From an uncultured bacterium (lineage in GTDB: Bacteria > Bacillota > Clostridia > Lachnospirales > Lachnospiraceae): 19,395 nt of DNA. The notes beneath the pieces are model-generated. The model did no database searches. It had not been told where the DNA came from and saw only the letters and a program-made list of their open reading frames with translations. Where the stretch lies: contig CAMUHA010000042.1 in assembly GCA_947088515.1 (NCBI GenBank), forward strand, positions 1-19,395, read 5' to 3'. Below, piece after piece: positions 5,576-14,373 of the stretch. How positions within the stretch are numbered: position 1 is the stretch's first letter; every line of letters starts with the position of its first letter. The translations under genes were made by a program, and so were the position numbers.

Positions 5576-6913
5576 ATGGATTTTATAAAAGATAACTGGG
5601 AATTAATTAAAGATACTCTTAGAGAAGAATATGAATTATCAGACATTTCCTATAAAACCTGGATAAAGCCCTTAGATTTTTACAGCGTAAAAAACGACAT
5701 TGTAACAATTATGATTCCTTCTGACCAGGCACATGCCTTAAAATATATCACAAATAAATATAAAAGCTTTTTCCAGGTCACTATATCCGAAATGATGGAC
5801 CATACCTATGAAATTTCTTTCATTTTGGAAAAAGATACGGAAAATGAAAATAATGCTGTTTATAATATCAATTACGAACACGCAAACTTAAATTATAAAT
5901 ACAGATTTGATACCTTTGTTGTAGGAGGAAACAATAAATTTGCCCATTCTGCCTCTTTAGCTGTTGCAGAATCCCCTGGAGAAGCCTATAATCCCCTTTA
6001 TTTATATGGGGGAGCAGGACTTGGCAAGACACATTTAATGCACTCCATAGGACATTTTATATTAAACCAGAACCCTGACACCAAAGTATTATATGTTACT
6101 TCTGAGCAATTTACAAACGAAGTCATTGAATCTATCCGCAGTGGTAATGCTGCAAAAATGAACAAATTACGTGAAAAATACAGAACTGTAGATGTTCTCT
6201 TAATTGACGACGTACAATTTATTATAGGAAAAGAAAGTACCCAGGAAGAATTCTTCCACACATTTAATGTGCTTCACTCTGCCGGTAAACAAATCATCCT
6301 TTCCTCGGACAAACCTCCTAAGGAAATGGAAACTCTGGAAGAAAGATTCCGTTCCCGTTTTGAATGGGGACTGATTGCCGATATCCAGCCGCCAGATTAT
6401 GAAACCAGATATGCAATTTTAAAGAAAAATGCAGAAAATTGCAGCAAAGAAATTAAAGAAGATGTTTTCGAATACATTGCAACAAATATAAAATCGAACA
6501 TAAGGGAGCTGGAAGGCGCTTACAATAAAGTAATTGCCTTTGCAAAATTAAACAAACTTGAAATCACTCTTGAAAATGTAGAGGAAGCCTTAAAAGACAT
6601 TATTTCCCCTAACGCTACAAGACAAATTACGCCACAGCTTATTATAGATGTAGTGGCAGAACAATTTGGCATTTCTCCCGAAGATATTGTATCCAAAAAA
6701 AGAAATTCAGAGTTTGTACAGCCCAGACAGATTTGTATGTACTTATGCAGACATCTTACTGAAGAATCACTTCAAAATATTGGAAAAGCTCTGGGGAAAA
6801 AAGACCATACTACAGTTATCCACGGAATTGACAAAATAACAGCTGATATTGAGACAAATCCAGAGGTTAAAAACCGGGTGGAGGTTATCCGTAAAAAAAT
6901 TAATCCATCCTGA
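5576..6913 (+). CDS. dnaA: Chromosomal replication initiator protein DnaA
   Basis: DnaA is an AAA+ ATPase that binds the DnaA boxes of oriC, melts the duplex and loads helicase. From ATG 5576 (AGGA seven bases upstream) the protein has 445 residues and starts MDFIKDNWELIKDTL, as usual for the family. A TTG at 5555 would add seven residues and has GAGGAA upstream, but it has no family support. Domain I is at about 1-80, followed by a short variable linker. Domain III carries Walker A GGAGLGKTH (145-153), Walker B LLIDDVQ (208-214) and sensor 1 LSSDKPP (242-248). Domain IV has the helix-turn-helix DNA-binding signature DHTTVIHG at 410-417. DnaA boxes flank the gene on both sides, implying autoregulation. 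Confidence 0.99.
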   Translation: MDFIKDNWELIKDTLREEYELSDISYKTWIKPLDFYSVKNDIVTIMIPSDQAHALKYITNKYKSFFQVTISEMMDHTYEISFILEKDTENENNAVYNINYEHANLNYKYRFDTFVVGGNNKFAHSASLAVAESPGEAYNPLYLYGGAGLGKTHLMHSIGHFILNQNPDTKVLYVTSEQFTNEVIESIRSGNAAKMNKLREKYRTVDVLLIDDVQFIIGKESTQEEFFHTFNVLHSAGKQIILSSDKPPKEMETLEERFRSRFEWGLIADIQPPDYETRYAILKKNAENCSKEIKEDVFEYIATNIKSNIRELEGAYNKVIAFAKLNKLEITLENVEEALKDIISPNATRQITPQLIIDVVAEQFGISPEDIVSKKRNSEFVQPRQICMYLCRHLTEESLQNIGKALGKKDHTTVIHGIDKITADIETNPEVKNRVEVIRKKINPS

Positions 6914-7004
6914 AAATATGTCAATTGTGAATAAGTTAAAAGTTATTCATAAATTAAATTAACTTATCCACACGTTTTACATTCCTTTTTAGCCTGAAAA
7001 ATAG

Positions 7005-7010
7005 TATAAT
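7005..7010 (+). promoter_or_regulatory. Candidate -10 of a dnaN promoter
   Basis: A perfect TATAAT lies 130 bases upstream of dnaN, between two DnaA boxes. No good -35 is visible at 16-18 bases spacing; the nearest TTTACA (6976-6981) is 23 bases away. It may be an activated or weak promoter, or chance. Confidence 0.35.
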
Positions 7011-7030
7011 ATAGGAGTTATACACAAATA

Positions 7031-7076
7031 CACACCCCTTATTATCTATATTACTAAATTTATTATTTATATATAG
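7031..7076 (+). other. Candidate DNA unwinding element with DnaA-trio-like triplets
   Basis: Directly after the DnaA box at 7018-7026 comes a C-rich stretch (CACACCCC, 7031-7038). It is followed by TTA TTA TCT ATA TTA CTA (7039-7056) and then almost pure A/T to 7076. On the other strand, read 3' to 5', four of these six triplets are AAT or GAT, the DnaA-trio motif. The order (box, GC-rich spacer, trios, AT-rich DNA) matches the basal unwinding module described in B. subtilis. Confidence 0.6.
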
Positions 7077-7139
7077 CACAGCAAACAGCCAACTATATCA
7101 ATTCACCTCCCATCATCAAAGAAAGGAAGTTATACGCAA

Positions 7140-8249
7140 ATGAAATTAATATGCAGTAAAGCAAACTTGTTAAATGGCGTACAAATTGTATCAAAAGCAG
7201 TTCCAAATAAAACCACTATGTCTATTTTGGAATGTATTTTGATTGATGTCACAGAAAATGAGATTAAACTGATTGCAAATGATATGGAATTGGGTATTGA
7301 AACAATTATTGATGGAAATATCATTGAAAAAGGACAAATTGCCCTTGATGCCAAAATACTTCTTGATATTGTAAGAAAGCTTCCTGATAACCAGGTAACT
7401 ATCGAAACTGATAAATCTTATAAAACAAATATTACCTGTGAAAAAGCAAAATTTAATATTATTGGAAAGTCAGGGGAGGATTTTTCCTATCTTCCGTCCA
7501 TTGAGAGGTTAGACTCTATTGTTCTTTCACAGTTTACGTTAAAAGAAGTGGTAAGACAAACCATTTTCTCTATATCAGATAATGATAACAATAAACTAAT
7601 GACAGGTGAGTTGTTTGATATTAACGGTGATACGCTGAAGGTAGTATCTTTAGACGGACACAGAATTTCCATCCGTAATATTAACTTGAGGGGAAATTAT
7701 TCTTCAAGGAAAGTGGTTGTTCCAGGAAAAACATTAAATGAAATCAGTAAAATTTTATCTGGTGATACAGATAAAAACGTGCATATTTTCTTTACCGGTA
7801 AACATATTTTATTTGAATTTGATAAGACAGTTGTAGTATCAAGGCTGATTGAAGGAGAATATTTCAGAATTGACCAAATGCTTTCAAGCGACTATGAAAC
7901 AAAAGTCACCATCAATAAAAAAGAACTTCTAGAATGTATAGACAGAGCTACCCTTTTAGTAAAAGAAGGAGACAAAAAGCCAATTATTATCAATATAACA
8001 GATGAAATGATGGAATTAAAAATAAATTCTACGGTTGGCAGCATGAATGAAGAAATAGACATAGTAAAACAGGGAAAAGACTTAATGATTGGATTTAATC
8101 CTAAATTTATGATTGATGCCCTGCGCGTCATTGATGATGAACAGATTGATATTTATCTTGTAAATCCAAAGGCCCCTTGTTTTATAAGGGACCCTGCTGG
8201 AAAATACATTTATCTTGTGTTGCCTGTTAATTTTACTACAGTCAATTAA
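7140..8249 (+). CDS. dnaN: DNA polymerase III sliding clamp (beta subunit)
   Basis: This 369-residue protein has the normal length for the bacterial beta clamp, a homodimeric ring that tethers DNA polymerase III and other partners to DNA. Three tandem clamp domains fit this length. The N-terminus MKLICSKANLLNGVQIVSKAVPNKTTMSILE and the C-terminal YLVLPVNF (about 359-366, part of the partner-binding cleft) are characteristic. The start ATG has AAAGGAAG ten bases upstream, overlapping a weak DnaA-like box. It follows dnaA in the standard order, but the 226-base gap contains oriC elements, so it may be transcribed both from the dnaA promoter and from a local one. Confidence 0.98.
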   Translation: MKLICSKANLLNGVQIVSKAVPNKTTMSILECILIDVTENEIKLIANDMELGIETIIDGNIIEKGQIALDAKILLDIVRKLPDNQVTIETDKSYKTNITCEKAKFNIIGKSGEDFSYLPSIERLDSIVLSQFTLKEVVRQTIFSISDNDNNKLMTGELFDINGDTLKVVSLDGHRISIRNINLRGNYSSRKVVVPGKTLNEISKILSGDTDKNVHIFFTGKHILFEFDKTVVVSRLIEGEYFRIDQMLSSDYETKVTINKKELLECIDRATLLVKEGDKKPIIINITDEMMELKINSTVGSMNEEIDIVKQGKDLMIGFNPKFMIDALRVIDDEQIDIYLVNPKAPCFIRDPAGKYIYLVLPVNFTTVN

Positions 8250-8307
8250 AAGTGTCTGCAGCAGTGTTTAAATATTGGAAAAGCTTTATGGTTTAAAGAG
8301 GGAAAAA

Positions 8308-8517
8308 ATGGAAATAATAAAATTAAGAGATGATTATATTAAACTGGGACAGGCGCTCAAGGCAGCGGGTCTTGTAGAGTCAGGAGTAGAAGCCAAGTTT
8401 GCTATCTTAGATGGTCTGGTAAAAGTAAATGGCCAGGTGGAAAAACAGCGGGGGAAAAAACTTCATGACGGCGATATCGCAGAATTTAAAGGAAAACAGA
8501 TTAAAATTACAGGTTAA
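8308..8517 (+). CDS. rlbA: S4-domain RNA-binding protein RlbA/YaaA, ribosome-associated
   Basis: This 69-residue S4-domain protein starts MEIIKLRDDYIKLGQALKAAGLVESG. The S4 RNA-binding core runs through the basic segment VKVNGQVEKQRGKKLHDGD. In B. subtilis the equivalent gene (yaaA/rlbA) lies between dnaN and recF and has been linked to late 50S assembly. I choose ATG 8308 because AAAGAGGG is five bases upstream and the family starts here. A TTG at 8275 would add eleven residues without homologous support. It is 58 bases downstream of dnaN and 37 bases upstream of recF, all on one strand. Confidence 0.92.
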   Translation: MEIIKLRDDYIKLGQALKAAGLVESGVEAKFAILDGLVKVNGQVEKQRGKKLHDGDIAEFKGKQIKITG

Positions 8518-8554
8518 GGCTAAAATAGAAAGGCTGTCGGGGTGAAAATTTAAG

Positions 8555-9670
8555 ATGATCATAAAATCTCTTGAACTGGCTGATTACAGAAATTATGAGA
8601 CACTAAATATTAGCTTTGACAAAGGAACCAATATTTTGTATGGCAATAATGCACAAGGCAAAACCAACATACTGGAAGCCATTTATGTGTCAGCCACAAC
8701 AAAATCCCATAAGGGAAGCAAGGACAGAGAAATTGTTAATTTTAACAGGGAAGAAGCACATATAAGGACTTATCTTGAAAAGGAGGAAGCAGAGTACAGG
8801 GTAGATATGCACCTTCGAAAGAGTAAGTCCAAAGGCATTGCGATAGATGGGCAGAAAATTAAAAAAGCGGCGGAATTGCTTGGACTTTTAAACGTAGTAT
8901 TTTTTTCACCTGAAGATCTTTCCATCATAAAAAACGGACCTGCTGAAAGAAGAAGGTTTGCAGATATGGAGCTTTGCCAGTTAGACAGTTTTTATCTTTA
9001 TAACCTGAATCATTATAATAAAATTATAAATCAAAGAAATAAGCTGCTTAAAGATATTCCTTTTAATCCGGATTTAAAAGAAACTTTAAATATATGGGAT
9101 TTACAGTTAATTTCTTTCGGGAGCAAAATTATCGAAAGAAGGGAACTTTTTGCAGGACAGTTATGTGAAATTATTAAAGAAATACATAAGAAGCTTTCAG
9201 GAGGAAAAGAAGAATTAGTTGTTAAATATGAACCTGATGTGACTATAGATAATTTTGAAAAAAAAATGAAAGAAAATCAGGAAAAAGATATACGTTCAAA
9301 GATGACATCTGCAGGCCCCCACAGAGATGATTTTATTTTCATTGTAAATGGAATAGACATTCGCAGATTCGGTTCCCAGGGACAGCAGCGGACAGCAGCT
9401 CTTTCACTTAAGTTATCAGAAATAGAACTTGTGAAAAAGATAACAAAAGATACACCGGTTCTTCTGCTGGATGATGTACTTTCGGAGCTGGACAGTAACA
9501 GACAGAATTACCTGCTTAACAGTATTGGGGATATACAGACCATTATAACCTGTACAGGTTTAGATGAATTTGTTAATAACCGGTTTGAAATAAATAAAAT
9601 TTTTAAGGTTAATGATGGTATTGTAGATATGTTGTCAGATAATGTTGATACAAATATTGGCATAGGATAG
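8555..9670 (+). CDS. recF: DNA replication and repair protein RecF
   Basis: RecF is an SMC-like ABC ATPase that, with RecO and RecR, helps load RecA at gaps in stalled forks. The protein has 371 residues, the usual length. Visible motifs are Walker A GNNAQGKT at 30-37, an ABC signature FGSQGQQRT at 272-280, and Walker B with D-loop VLLLDDVLSELD at 302-313. The N-terminus (IKSLELADYRNYETLNISF) is typical. The ribosome-binding site is modest: a GGGGTGA stretch is about ten bases upstream of the ATG. It lies between rlbA and gyrB in the conserved origin cluster, with 34 bases before gyrB. Confidence 0.98.
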   Translation: MIIKSLELADYRNYETLNISFDKGTNILYGNNAQGKTNILEAIYVSATTKSHKGSKDREIVNFNREEAHIRTYLEKEEAEYRVDMHLRKSKSKGIAIDGQKIKKAAELLGLLNVVFFSPEDLSIIKNGPAERRRFADMELCQLDSFYLYNLNHYNKIINQRNKLLKDIPFNPDLKETLNIWDLQLISFGSKIIERRELFAGQLCEIIKEIHKKLSGGKEELVVKYEPDVTIDNFEKKMKENQEKDIRSKMTSAGPHRDDFIFIVNGIDIRRFGSQGQQRTAALSLKLSEIELVKKITKDTPVLLLDDVLSELDSNRQNYLLNSIGDIQTIITCTGLDEFVNNRFEINKIFKVNDGIVDMLSDNVDTNIGIG

Positions 9671-9704
9671 GTTTTATTTTTGGAAAGGGTATGGTTAATA
9701 TCAT

Positions 9705-11633
9705 ATGAGCAATGAATACGGAGCAGACCAGATTCAGATATTGGAAGGACTTGAAGCAGTCAGAAAAAGGCCCGGTATGTATATTGGGTCTACCTCCGGC
9801 AGAGGACTTCATCATCTTGTATATGAAATTGTTGATAATTCCGTTGACGAGGCTCTTGCCGGTTATTGTGATACCATTTCTGTTGAAATCAATAAAGACA
9901 ATTCTGTTACTGTCACGGATAATGGAAGAGGAATACCTGTAGGCATCAACCACAAGGCGGGTCTTCCAGCTGTTGAGGTAGTTTTTACAATTCTTCATGC
10001 AGGTGGCAAATTTGGCGGCGGCGGATATAAGGTATCGGGCGGATTGCATGGGGTAGGAGCATCTGTTGTAAATGCTCTTTCTAACTGGCTTGAAGTGGAA
10101 ATCCGAACAGAGGGAAAGATTTATAAACAGAGATTTGAAAAAGGTCATGTATGCTATTCTCTTAAGGTAATAGGAGAATGCGGCAAGGATGAGATGGGGA
10201 CGAAAGTATCTTTTAAGCCGGATGAAACGATTTTTCAGGAAACTACAGAATTTGAATTTGATATTTTAAAACAAAGGCTCCGGGAGATGGCTTTTCTTAC
10301 AAAAGGTCTTCATATTATTCTTAAGGATATGAGAGTGCAAGAAGGGGAAAAGCCAATAGAAAGGGACTTTCACTATGAAGGAGGAATCAAGGAGTTTGTT
10401 ACTTACCTGAATAGAAGTAAAACCCCTTTATATGAAAATATATTATATTTTGAAGGCAGTAAAAACAATGTATATGTAGAAGTTTCCATGCAGCACAATG
10501 ATTCCTACACAGAAAGTACTTATACATTTGTAAATAATATAAATACTCCTGAAGGCGGCACGCATCTGGTGGGTTTCCGTAATGCCCTCACAAAAACATT
10601 TAATGATTATGCAAGAGGAAATAAACTGCTAAAGGAAAGCGAGCCAAATCTCACAGGCGAGGATATCAGGGAAGGTCTTACAGCAATTGTAAGCGTTAAA
10701 ATTGAGGACCCACAGTTTGAAGGACAGACGAAACAGAAACTGGGAAATTCGGAAGCAAGAAATGCGGTGGATAATATTGTAAGTGAACAGCTTACTTATT
10801 TTCTTGAGCAGAATCCTTCTGTAGCAAAATTAATATGTGAGAAATCCATTCTTGCCCAAAGAGCGCGTGATGCTGCAAGAAAAGCACGGGATTTAACAAG
10901 AAGAAAAACAGCTTTAGAAACGGCTTCACTTCCAGGAAAATTAGCCGATTGTTCTGACAAAAACCCGGAGAATTGTGAAATCTACATTGTAGAGGGAGAT
11001 TCCGCAGGAGGAAGTGCAAAAACGGCGAGAAGCCGTGCTACCCAGGCTATTTTGCCTCTTAGGGGAAAAATTTTAAATGTGGAAAAAGCAAGACTGGACA
11101 AGATTTATGGGAATGCAGAAATTAAGGCAATGATAACAGCTTTTGGAACAGGCATTCATGATGAATTTGATATTTCGAGATTAAGGTATCATAAAATCAT
11201 TATTATGACAGATGCGGATGTGGATGGTTCCCATATTGCAACTCTTCTTCTTACATTTTTGTATCGTTTTATGCCGGAGCTTATTAAACAGGGATATGTA
11301 TATTTGGCACAGCCTCCTCTTTTTAAACTGGAGAAAAATAAAAAGGTCTGGTACGCTTACAATGATGAAGAGTTAGATAAAATACTTTCTGAAGTGGGAC
11401 GTGACCAGAATAATAAGATACAACGTTATAAAGGATTAGGGGAGATGGATCCGGAACAGCTTTGGGAAACTACAATGGACCCGAAAAAAAGAATTCTTCT
11501 TCGCGTTACCATGAACGAGGAAGCGGAATCTGAAATTGACCTGACTTTTACAACCTTAATGGGAGATAAAGTTGAGCCAAGACGTGAATTTATCGAGGAA
11601 AATGCAAAGTTCGTTAAAAATCTTGATATATAA
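9705..11633 (+). CDS. gyrB: DNA gyrase subunit B
   Basis: This 642-residue ATPase subunit works with GyrA to introduce negative supercoils. The GHKL ATPase domain contains EIVDNSVDEALAG (41-53), DNGRGIPVG (72-80) and the glycine-rich GGLHGVGASVVNALS (112-126). The TOPRIM domain contains VEGDSAGGSAK (429-439) and the metal-binding TDADVDGSH (502-510). The C-terminal QRYKGLGEMDPEQLWETTMDP (from 573) is diagnostic of GyrB. The length is that of the short Gram-positive form without the E. coli insertion. The ATG at 9705 agrees with the family N-terminus, but its Shine-Dalgarno (AAAGGG, 9684-9689) is unusually far upstream at 15 bases. gyrA follows after 15 bases. Confidence 0.99.
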   Translation: MSNEYGADQIQILEGLEAVRKRPGMYIGSTSGRGLHHLVYEIVDNSVDEALAGYCDTISVEINKDNSVTVTDNGRGIPVGINHKAGLPAVEVVFTILHAGGKFGGGGYKVSGGLHGVGASVVNALSNWLEVEIRTEGKIYKQRFEKGHVCYSLKVIGECGKDEMGTKVSFKPDETIFQETTEFEFDILKQRLREMAFLTKGLHIILKDMRVQEGEKPIERDFHYEGGIKEFVTYLNRSKTPLYENILYFEGSKNNVYVEVSMQHNDSYTESTYTFVNNINTPEGGTHLVGFRNALTKTFNDYARGNKLLKESEPNLTGEDIREGLTAIVSVKIEDPQFEGQTKQKLGNSEARNAVDNIVSEQLTYFLEQNPSVAKLICEKSILAQRARDAARKARDLTRRKTALETASLPGKLADCSDKNPENCEIYIVEGDSAGGSAKTARSRATQAILPLRGKILNVEKARLDKIYGNAEIKAMITAFGTGIHDEFDISRLRYHKIIIMTDADVDGSHIATLLLTFLYRFMPELIKQGYVYLAQPPLFKLEKNKKVWYAYNDEELDKILSEVGRDQNNKIQRYKGLGEMDPEQLWETTMDPKKRILLRVTMNEEAESEIDLTFTTLMGDKVEPRREFIEENAKFVKNLDI

Positions 11634-11648
11634 AAGTTAGGAGTATGA

Positions 11649-14222
11649 ATGGAAGATAATATTTTTGATAAAATCCATGATGTAGACTTAAAAAAGACCA
11701 TGGAAGAATCTTATATAGACTATGCCATGAGCGTTATTGCTTCCAGAGCGCTTCCTGATGTGAGGGATGGATTAAAACCTGTGCAGAGAAGAGTTCTTTA
11801 TTCCATGATAGAGCTAAATAACGGGCCTGACAAGCCTCACAGAAAAAGCGCGCGTATTGTGGGTGATACAATGGGTAAATATCACCCACATGGTGACAGC
11901 TCAATTTATGGGGCTCTGGTAAATATGGCACAGCCCTGGTCTTCCCGTTATCCATTGGTAGATGGTCATGGAAATTTTGGTTCTGTTGATGGTGACGGCG
12001 CTGCAGCAATGCGTTACACAGAAGCAAGACTTAGCAAAATTTCTATGGAGCTTCTTGCTGATATTAATAAAGACACAGTAGATTTCGATCCTAACTTTGA
12101 TGAAACGGAAAAAGAGCCTTCCGTTCTTCCCAGCCGTTATCCAAATCTTCTGGTTAATGGAACAACTGGAATTGCAGTGGGAATGGCAACCAACATTCCT
12201 CCCCATAATTTAAGGGAAGTAATCAGTGCAATAATTAAAATTATAGATAACAGAATTATAGATGACAAAGAGACAGAAATAGAAGAAATTCTTTCTATCA
12301 TTAAAGCGCCTGATTTTCCTACAGGAGGTATTATTCTGGGAACCAGAGGCAGCGAGGAAGCCTATAGAACCGGACGCGGAAAGGTACGGGTGAGGGCGGT
12401 AACAGATATTGAAACCATGGCAAATGGGAAAACAAGAATTATAGTAACAGAACTTCCCTACATGGTTAATAAAGCAAATCTGATTCTGAAAATTGCTGAA
12501 CTGGTTAAATTAAAAAAAATAGACGGCATTACTGACCTTCGGGATGAATCTGACAGGGAAGGAATGAGGATTGTAATTGAACTTCGCCGTGATGTAAATG
12601 CCAATATTATTTTAAATCATTTATTTAAACATACACAAATGCAGGATACCTTTGGCATTATTATGCTGGCGCTGGTGAATAATGAACCCAAGGTCTTAAA
12701 TATCTTAGATATGCTTAAGGCCTACATAGCGCACCAGGAAGAAGTAGTAACAAGAAGAACAAAGTATGATTTAAATAAAGCGGAAGAAAGGGACCATATT
12801 TTACAAGGGTTATTAATTGCCCTTGACAATATTGATGAAGTTATCAAAATTATCAGGGGAAGCCGTAATACCCAGCTTGCAAAAGAAAGTCTGATGGAAC
12901 GGTTTGGACTGACAGACCCTCAGGCGCAGGCCATTGTAGATATGAGGCTCCGTACTCTGACAGGTTTGGAAAGAGAAAAGCTTGAAAATGAACATCTGGA
13001 GCTTCTTGCAAAGATTGCACAGCTAAAGGAAATACTTGCGGATGAAAAAAAACTTCTTGGTGTTATAAGAACAGAAATTAAAATAATCTCTGATAAATAT
13101 GGAGATGAAAGAAAAAGTAAAATTGGATTTGATACTTTTGATATATCTATGGAAGATATGATTCCAAACGAAAATACGATTATAGCAATGTCAAATCTGG
13201 GATATATTAAAAGAATGACTATAGACAATTTTAAATCCCAGCACCGGGGAGGTAAGGGAATCAAAGGAATGCAGACCATAGAGGATGATTTTATAGCAGA
13301 CCTTTTGATGACAACCACTCATCATTATATTATGATGTTTACCAACTTTGGCCGTGTTTACAGGCTTAAGGCTTATGAAATACCAGAAGGAAGCCGCACA
13401 TCAAGAGGTGTTGCTATTGTGAACATTCTTCAGCTTAATCCTGGTGAAAAAATAAATGCAATTATCCCTATTAAGAATTATGAAGAAAACAAAAATCTTT
13501 TTATGGTTACAAGAAAGGGGATTGTAAAGAAAACCAGTATAACTGAGTACAGTAATGTACGTAAAAATGGACTGGCGGCTATTAATTTAAAGGATGATGA
13601 TGAACTAATAGAAGTGAAGGTAACTGATAAAGACACAGAGATTTTTCTTGTAACAAAAGATGGCATGTGTATCAGATTTAAGGAGACAGATGTACGTGCA
13701 ACAGGAAGAGCTTCTATGGGTGTTATAGGAATGAGTCTTGGAGACGGTGATGATATTGTGGGAATGCAGCTTGACCATCAGGGAGATTCTCTTTTGATAG
13801 TATCTGAAAATGGTATGGGTAAACGTACTTATTTAGAAGAGTTTACAGTGCAAAAGCGTGGCGGAAAAGGAGTGAAGTGTTATAAAATAACCGAAAAAAC
13901 AGGGTATGTCGTAGGCGTAAAGGCAGTAAACAGTGAACATGAAATTATGATGATTACTACAGGCGGTGTTATTATCCAAATACCAATGGAAGATGTTTCA
14001 GCTCTTGGACGTATTACTTCAGGAGTGAAGCTAATTAATCTGGATGAAGGAGTTAAGGTAGCGCAAATTGCAAAGGTTAGGGAAAAGGTTTCAGATGGCG
14101 ACCATGAATTTGAAAATATTGATGATGCTATGGAAGATATTCCAAACCAGGAAGCTGTTTCTTCTGATTTTGATGAAGATGAGGAAATAACATTTCCAAA
14201 GGAAGAAGAGGAAGAAGAATAA
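11649..14222 (+). CDS. gyrA: DNA gyrase subunit A
   Basis: This 857-residue subunit cleaves and rejoins DNA. The catalytic tyrosine is Tyr123 in AMRYTEARLS. The quinolone-resistance-determining region is GKYHPHGDSSIYGALVNMAQPW (76-97), where Ser84 and Gly88 correspond to E. coli Ser83 and Asp87. The breakage-reunion domain extends to about 490. The beta-pinwheel C-terminal domain follows, with a GyrA-box-like QHRGGKG at 531-537 and a second related motif QKRGGKG at 735-741. The protein ends in a very acidic tail (about 839-857, DFDEDEEI then poly-Glu). The ATG has AGGAG five bases upstream. It is co-transcribed with gyrB and followed by a hairpin terminator. Confidence 0.99.
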   Translation: MEDNIFDKIHDVDLKKTMEESYIDYAMSVIASRALPDVRDGLKPVQRRVLYSMIELNNGPDKPHRKSARIVGDTMGKYHPHGDSSIYGALVNMAQPWSSRYPLVDGHGNFGSVDGDGAAAMRYTEARLSKISMELLADINKDTVDFDPNFDETEKEPSVLPSRYPNLLVNGTTGIAVGMATNIPPHNLREVISAIIKIIDNRIIDDKETEIEEILSIIKAPDFPTGGIILGTRGSEEAYRTGRGKVRVRAVTDIETMANGKTRIIVTELPYMVNKANLILKIAELVKLKKIDGITDLRDESDREGMRIVIELRRDVNANIILNHLFKHTQMQDTFGIIMLALVNNEPKVLNILDMLKAYIAHQEEVVTRRTKYDLNKAEERDHILQGLLIALDNIDEVIKIIRGSRNTQLAKESLMERFGLTDPQAQAIVDMRLRTLTGLEREKLENEHLELLAKIAQLKEILADEKKLLGVIRTEIKIISDKYGDERKSKIGFDTFDISMEDMIPNENTIIAMSNLGYIKRMTIDNFKSQHRGGKGIKGMQTIEDDFIADLLMTTTHHYIMMFTNFGRVYRLKAYEIPEGSRTSRGVAIVNILQLNPGEKINAIIPIKNYEENKNLFMVTRKGIVKKTSITEYSNVRKNGLAAINLKDDDELIEVKVTDKDTEIFLVTKDGMCIRFKETDVRATGRASMGVIGMSLGDGDDIVGMQLDHQGDSLLIVSENGMGKRTYLEEFTVQKRGGKGVKCYKITEKTGYVVGVKAVNSEHEIMMITTGGVIIQIPMEDVSALGRITSGVKLINLDEGVKVAQIAKVREKVSDGDHEFENIDDAMEDIPNQEAVSSDFDEDEEITFPKEEEEEE

Positions 14223-14243
14223 AGTTTTTTGAATGAAAGGTAG

Positions 14244-14274
14244 AACCCCATCAGTCCAACTGATGGGGTTTTCC
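14244..14274 (+). terminator. Intrinsic terminator after gyrA
   Basis: AACCCCATCAG (14244-14254) and CTGATGGGGTT (14260-14270) form a perfect 11-bp stem with a 5-base loop. The trailing T run is short (four T, 14269-14272), so it may be only partly efficient. It marks the end of the gyrB-gyrA unit. Confidence 0.85.
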
Positions 14275-14294
14275 ATCGAAATATGAAAAAATAT

Positions 14295-14334
14295 AATTAT
14301 GATAATTTTAAATTCATAATTTTTATGGTAATAT
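14295..14334 (+). promoter_or_regulatory. Candidate promoter and inverted repeat upstream of the antiporter gene
   Basis: The AT-rich gap between the gyrA terminator and the next gene contains an extended -10-like TGGTAATAT (14326-14334) with a weak TTTAAA (14307-14312) 16 bases upstream. AATTATG (14295-14301) and CATAATT (14315-14321) form a 7-bp perfect inverted repeat spanning the -35 and could be an operator. Both are suggestive only, given the base composition. Confidence 0.3.
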
Positions 14335-14373
14335 AAATTATAAGTTTTAAAGATTTATGAGGAGAAAAGAAAA

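Larger units (their letters stand above)
6914..7139. other. oriC right part: dnaA-dnaN intergenic region with DnaA boxes
   Basis: TGTGAATAA (6926-6934, one mismatch on the minus strand) faces TTATTCATA (6943-6951, two mismatches). A perfect TTATCCACA lies at 6964-6972, TTATACACA at 7018-7026 (one mismatch) and TTATACGCA at 7130-7138 (two mismatches) just before dnaN. An AT-rich segment follows. This is the usual site of duplex opening in Firmicutes, so replication probably starts here and runs outward in both directions. That fits the direction of the genes on each side. Confidence 0.88.

Noticed and set aside
9609..10148. Minus-strand open frame opposite the recF-gyrB junction
   Set aside because: It overlaps two certain genes in antisense and its translation resembles no protein family.
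13880..14276. Long Ser-rich open frames on the minus strand opposite the gyrA 3' end
   Set aside because: They mirror the acidic Glu/Asp-rich tail of GyrA, have no ribosome-binding site and no recognisable family.
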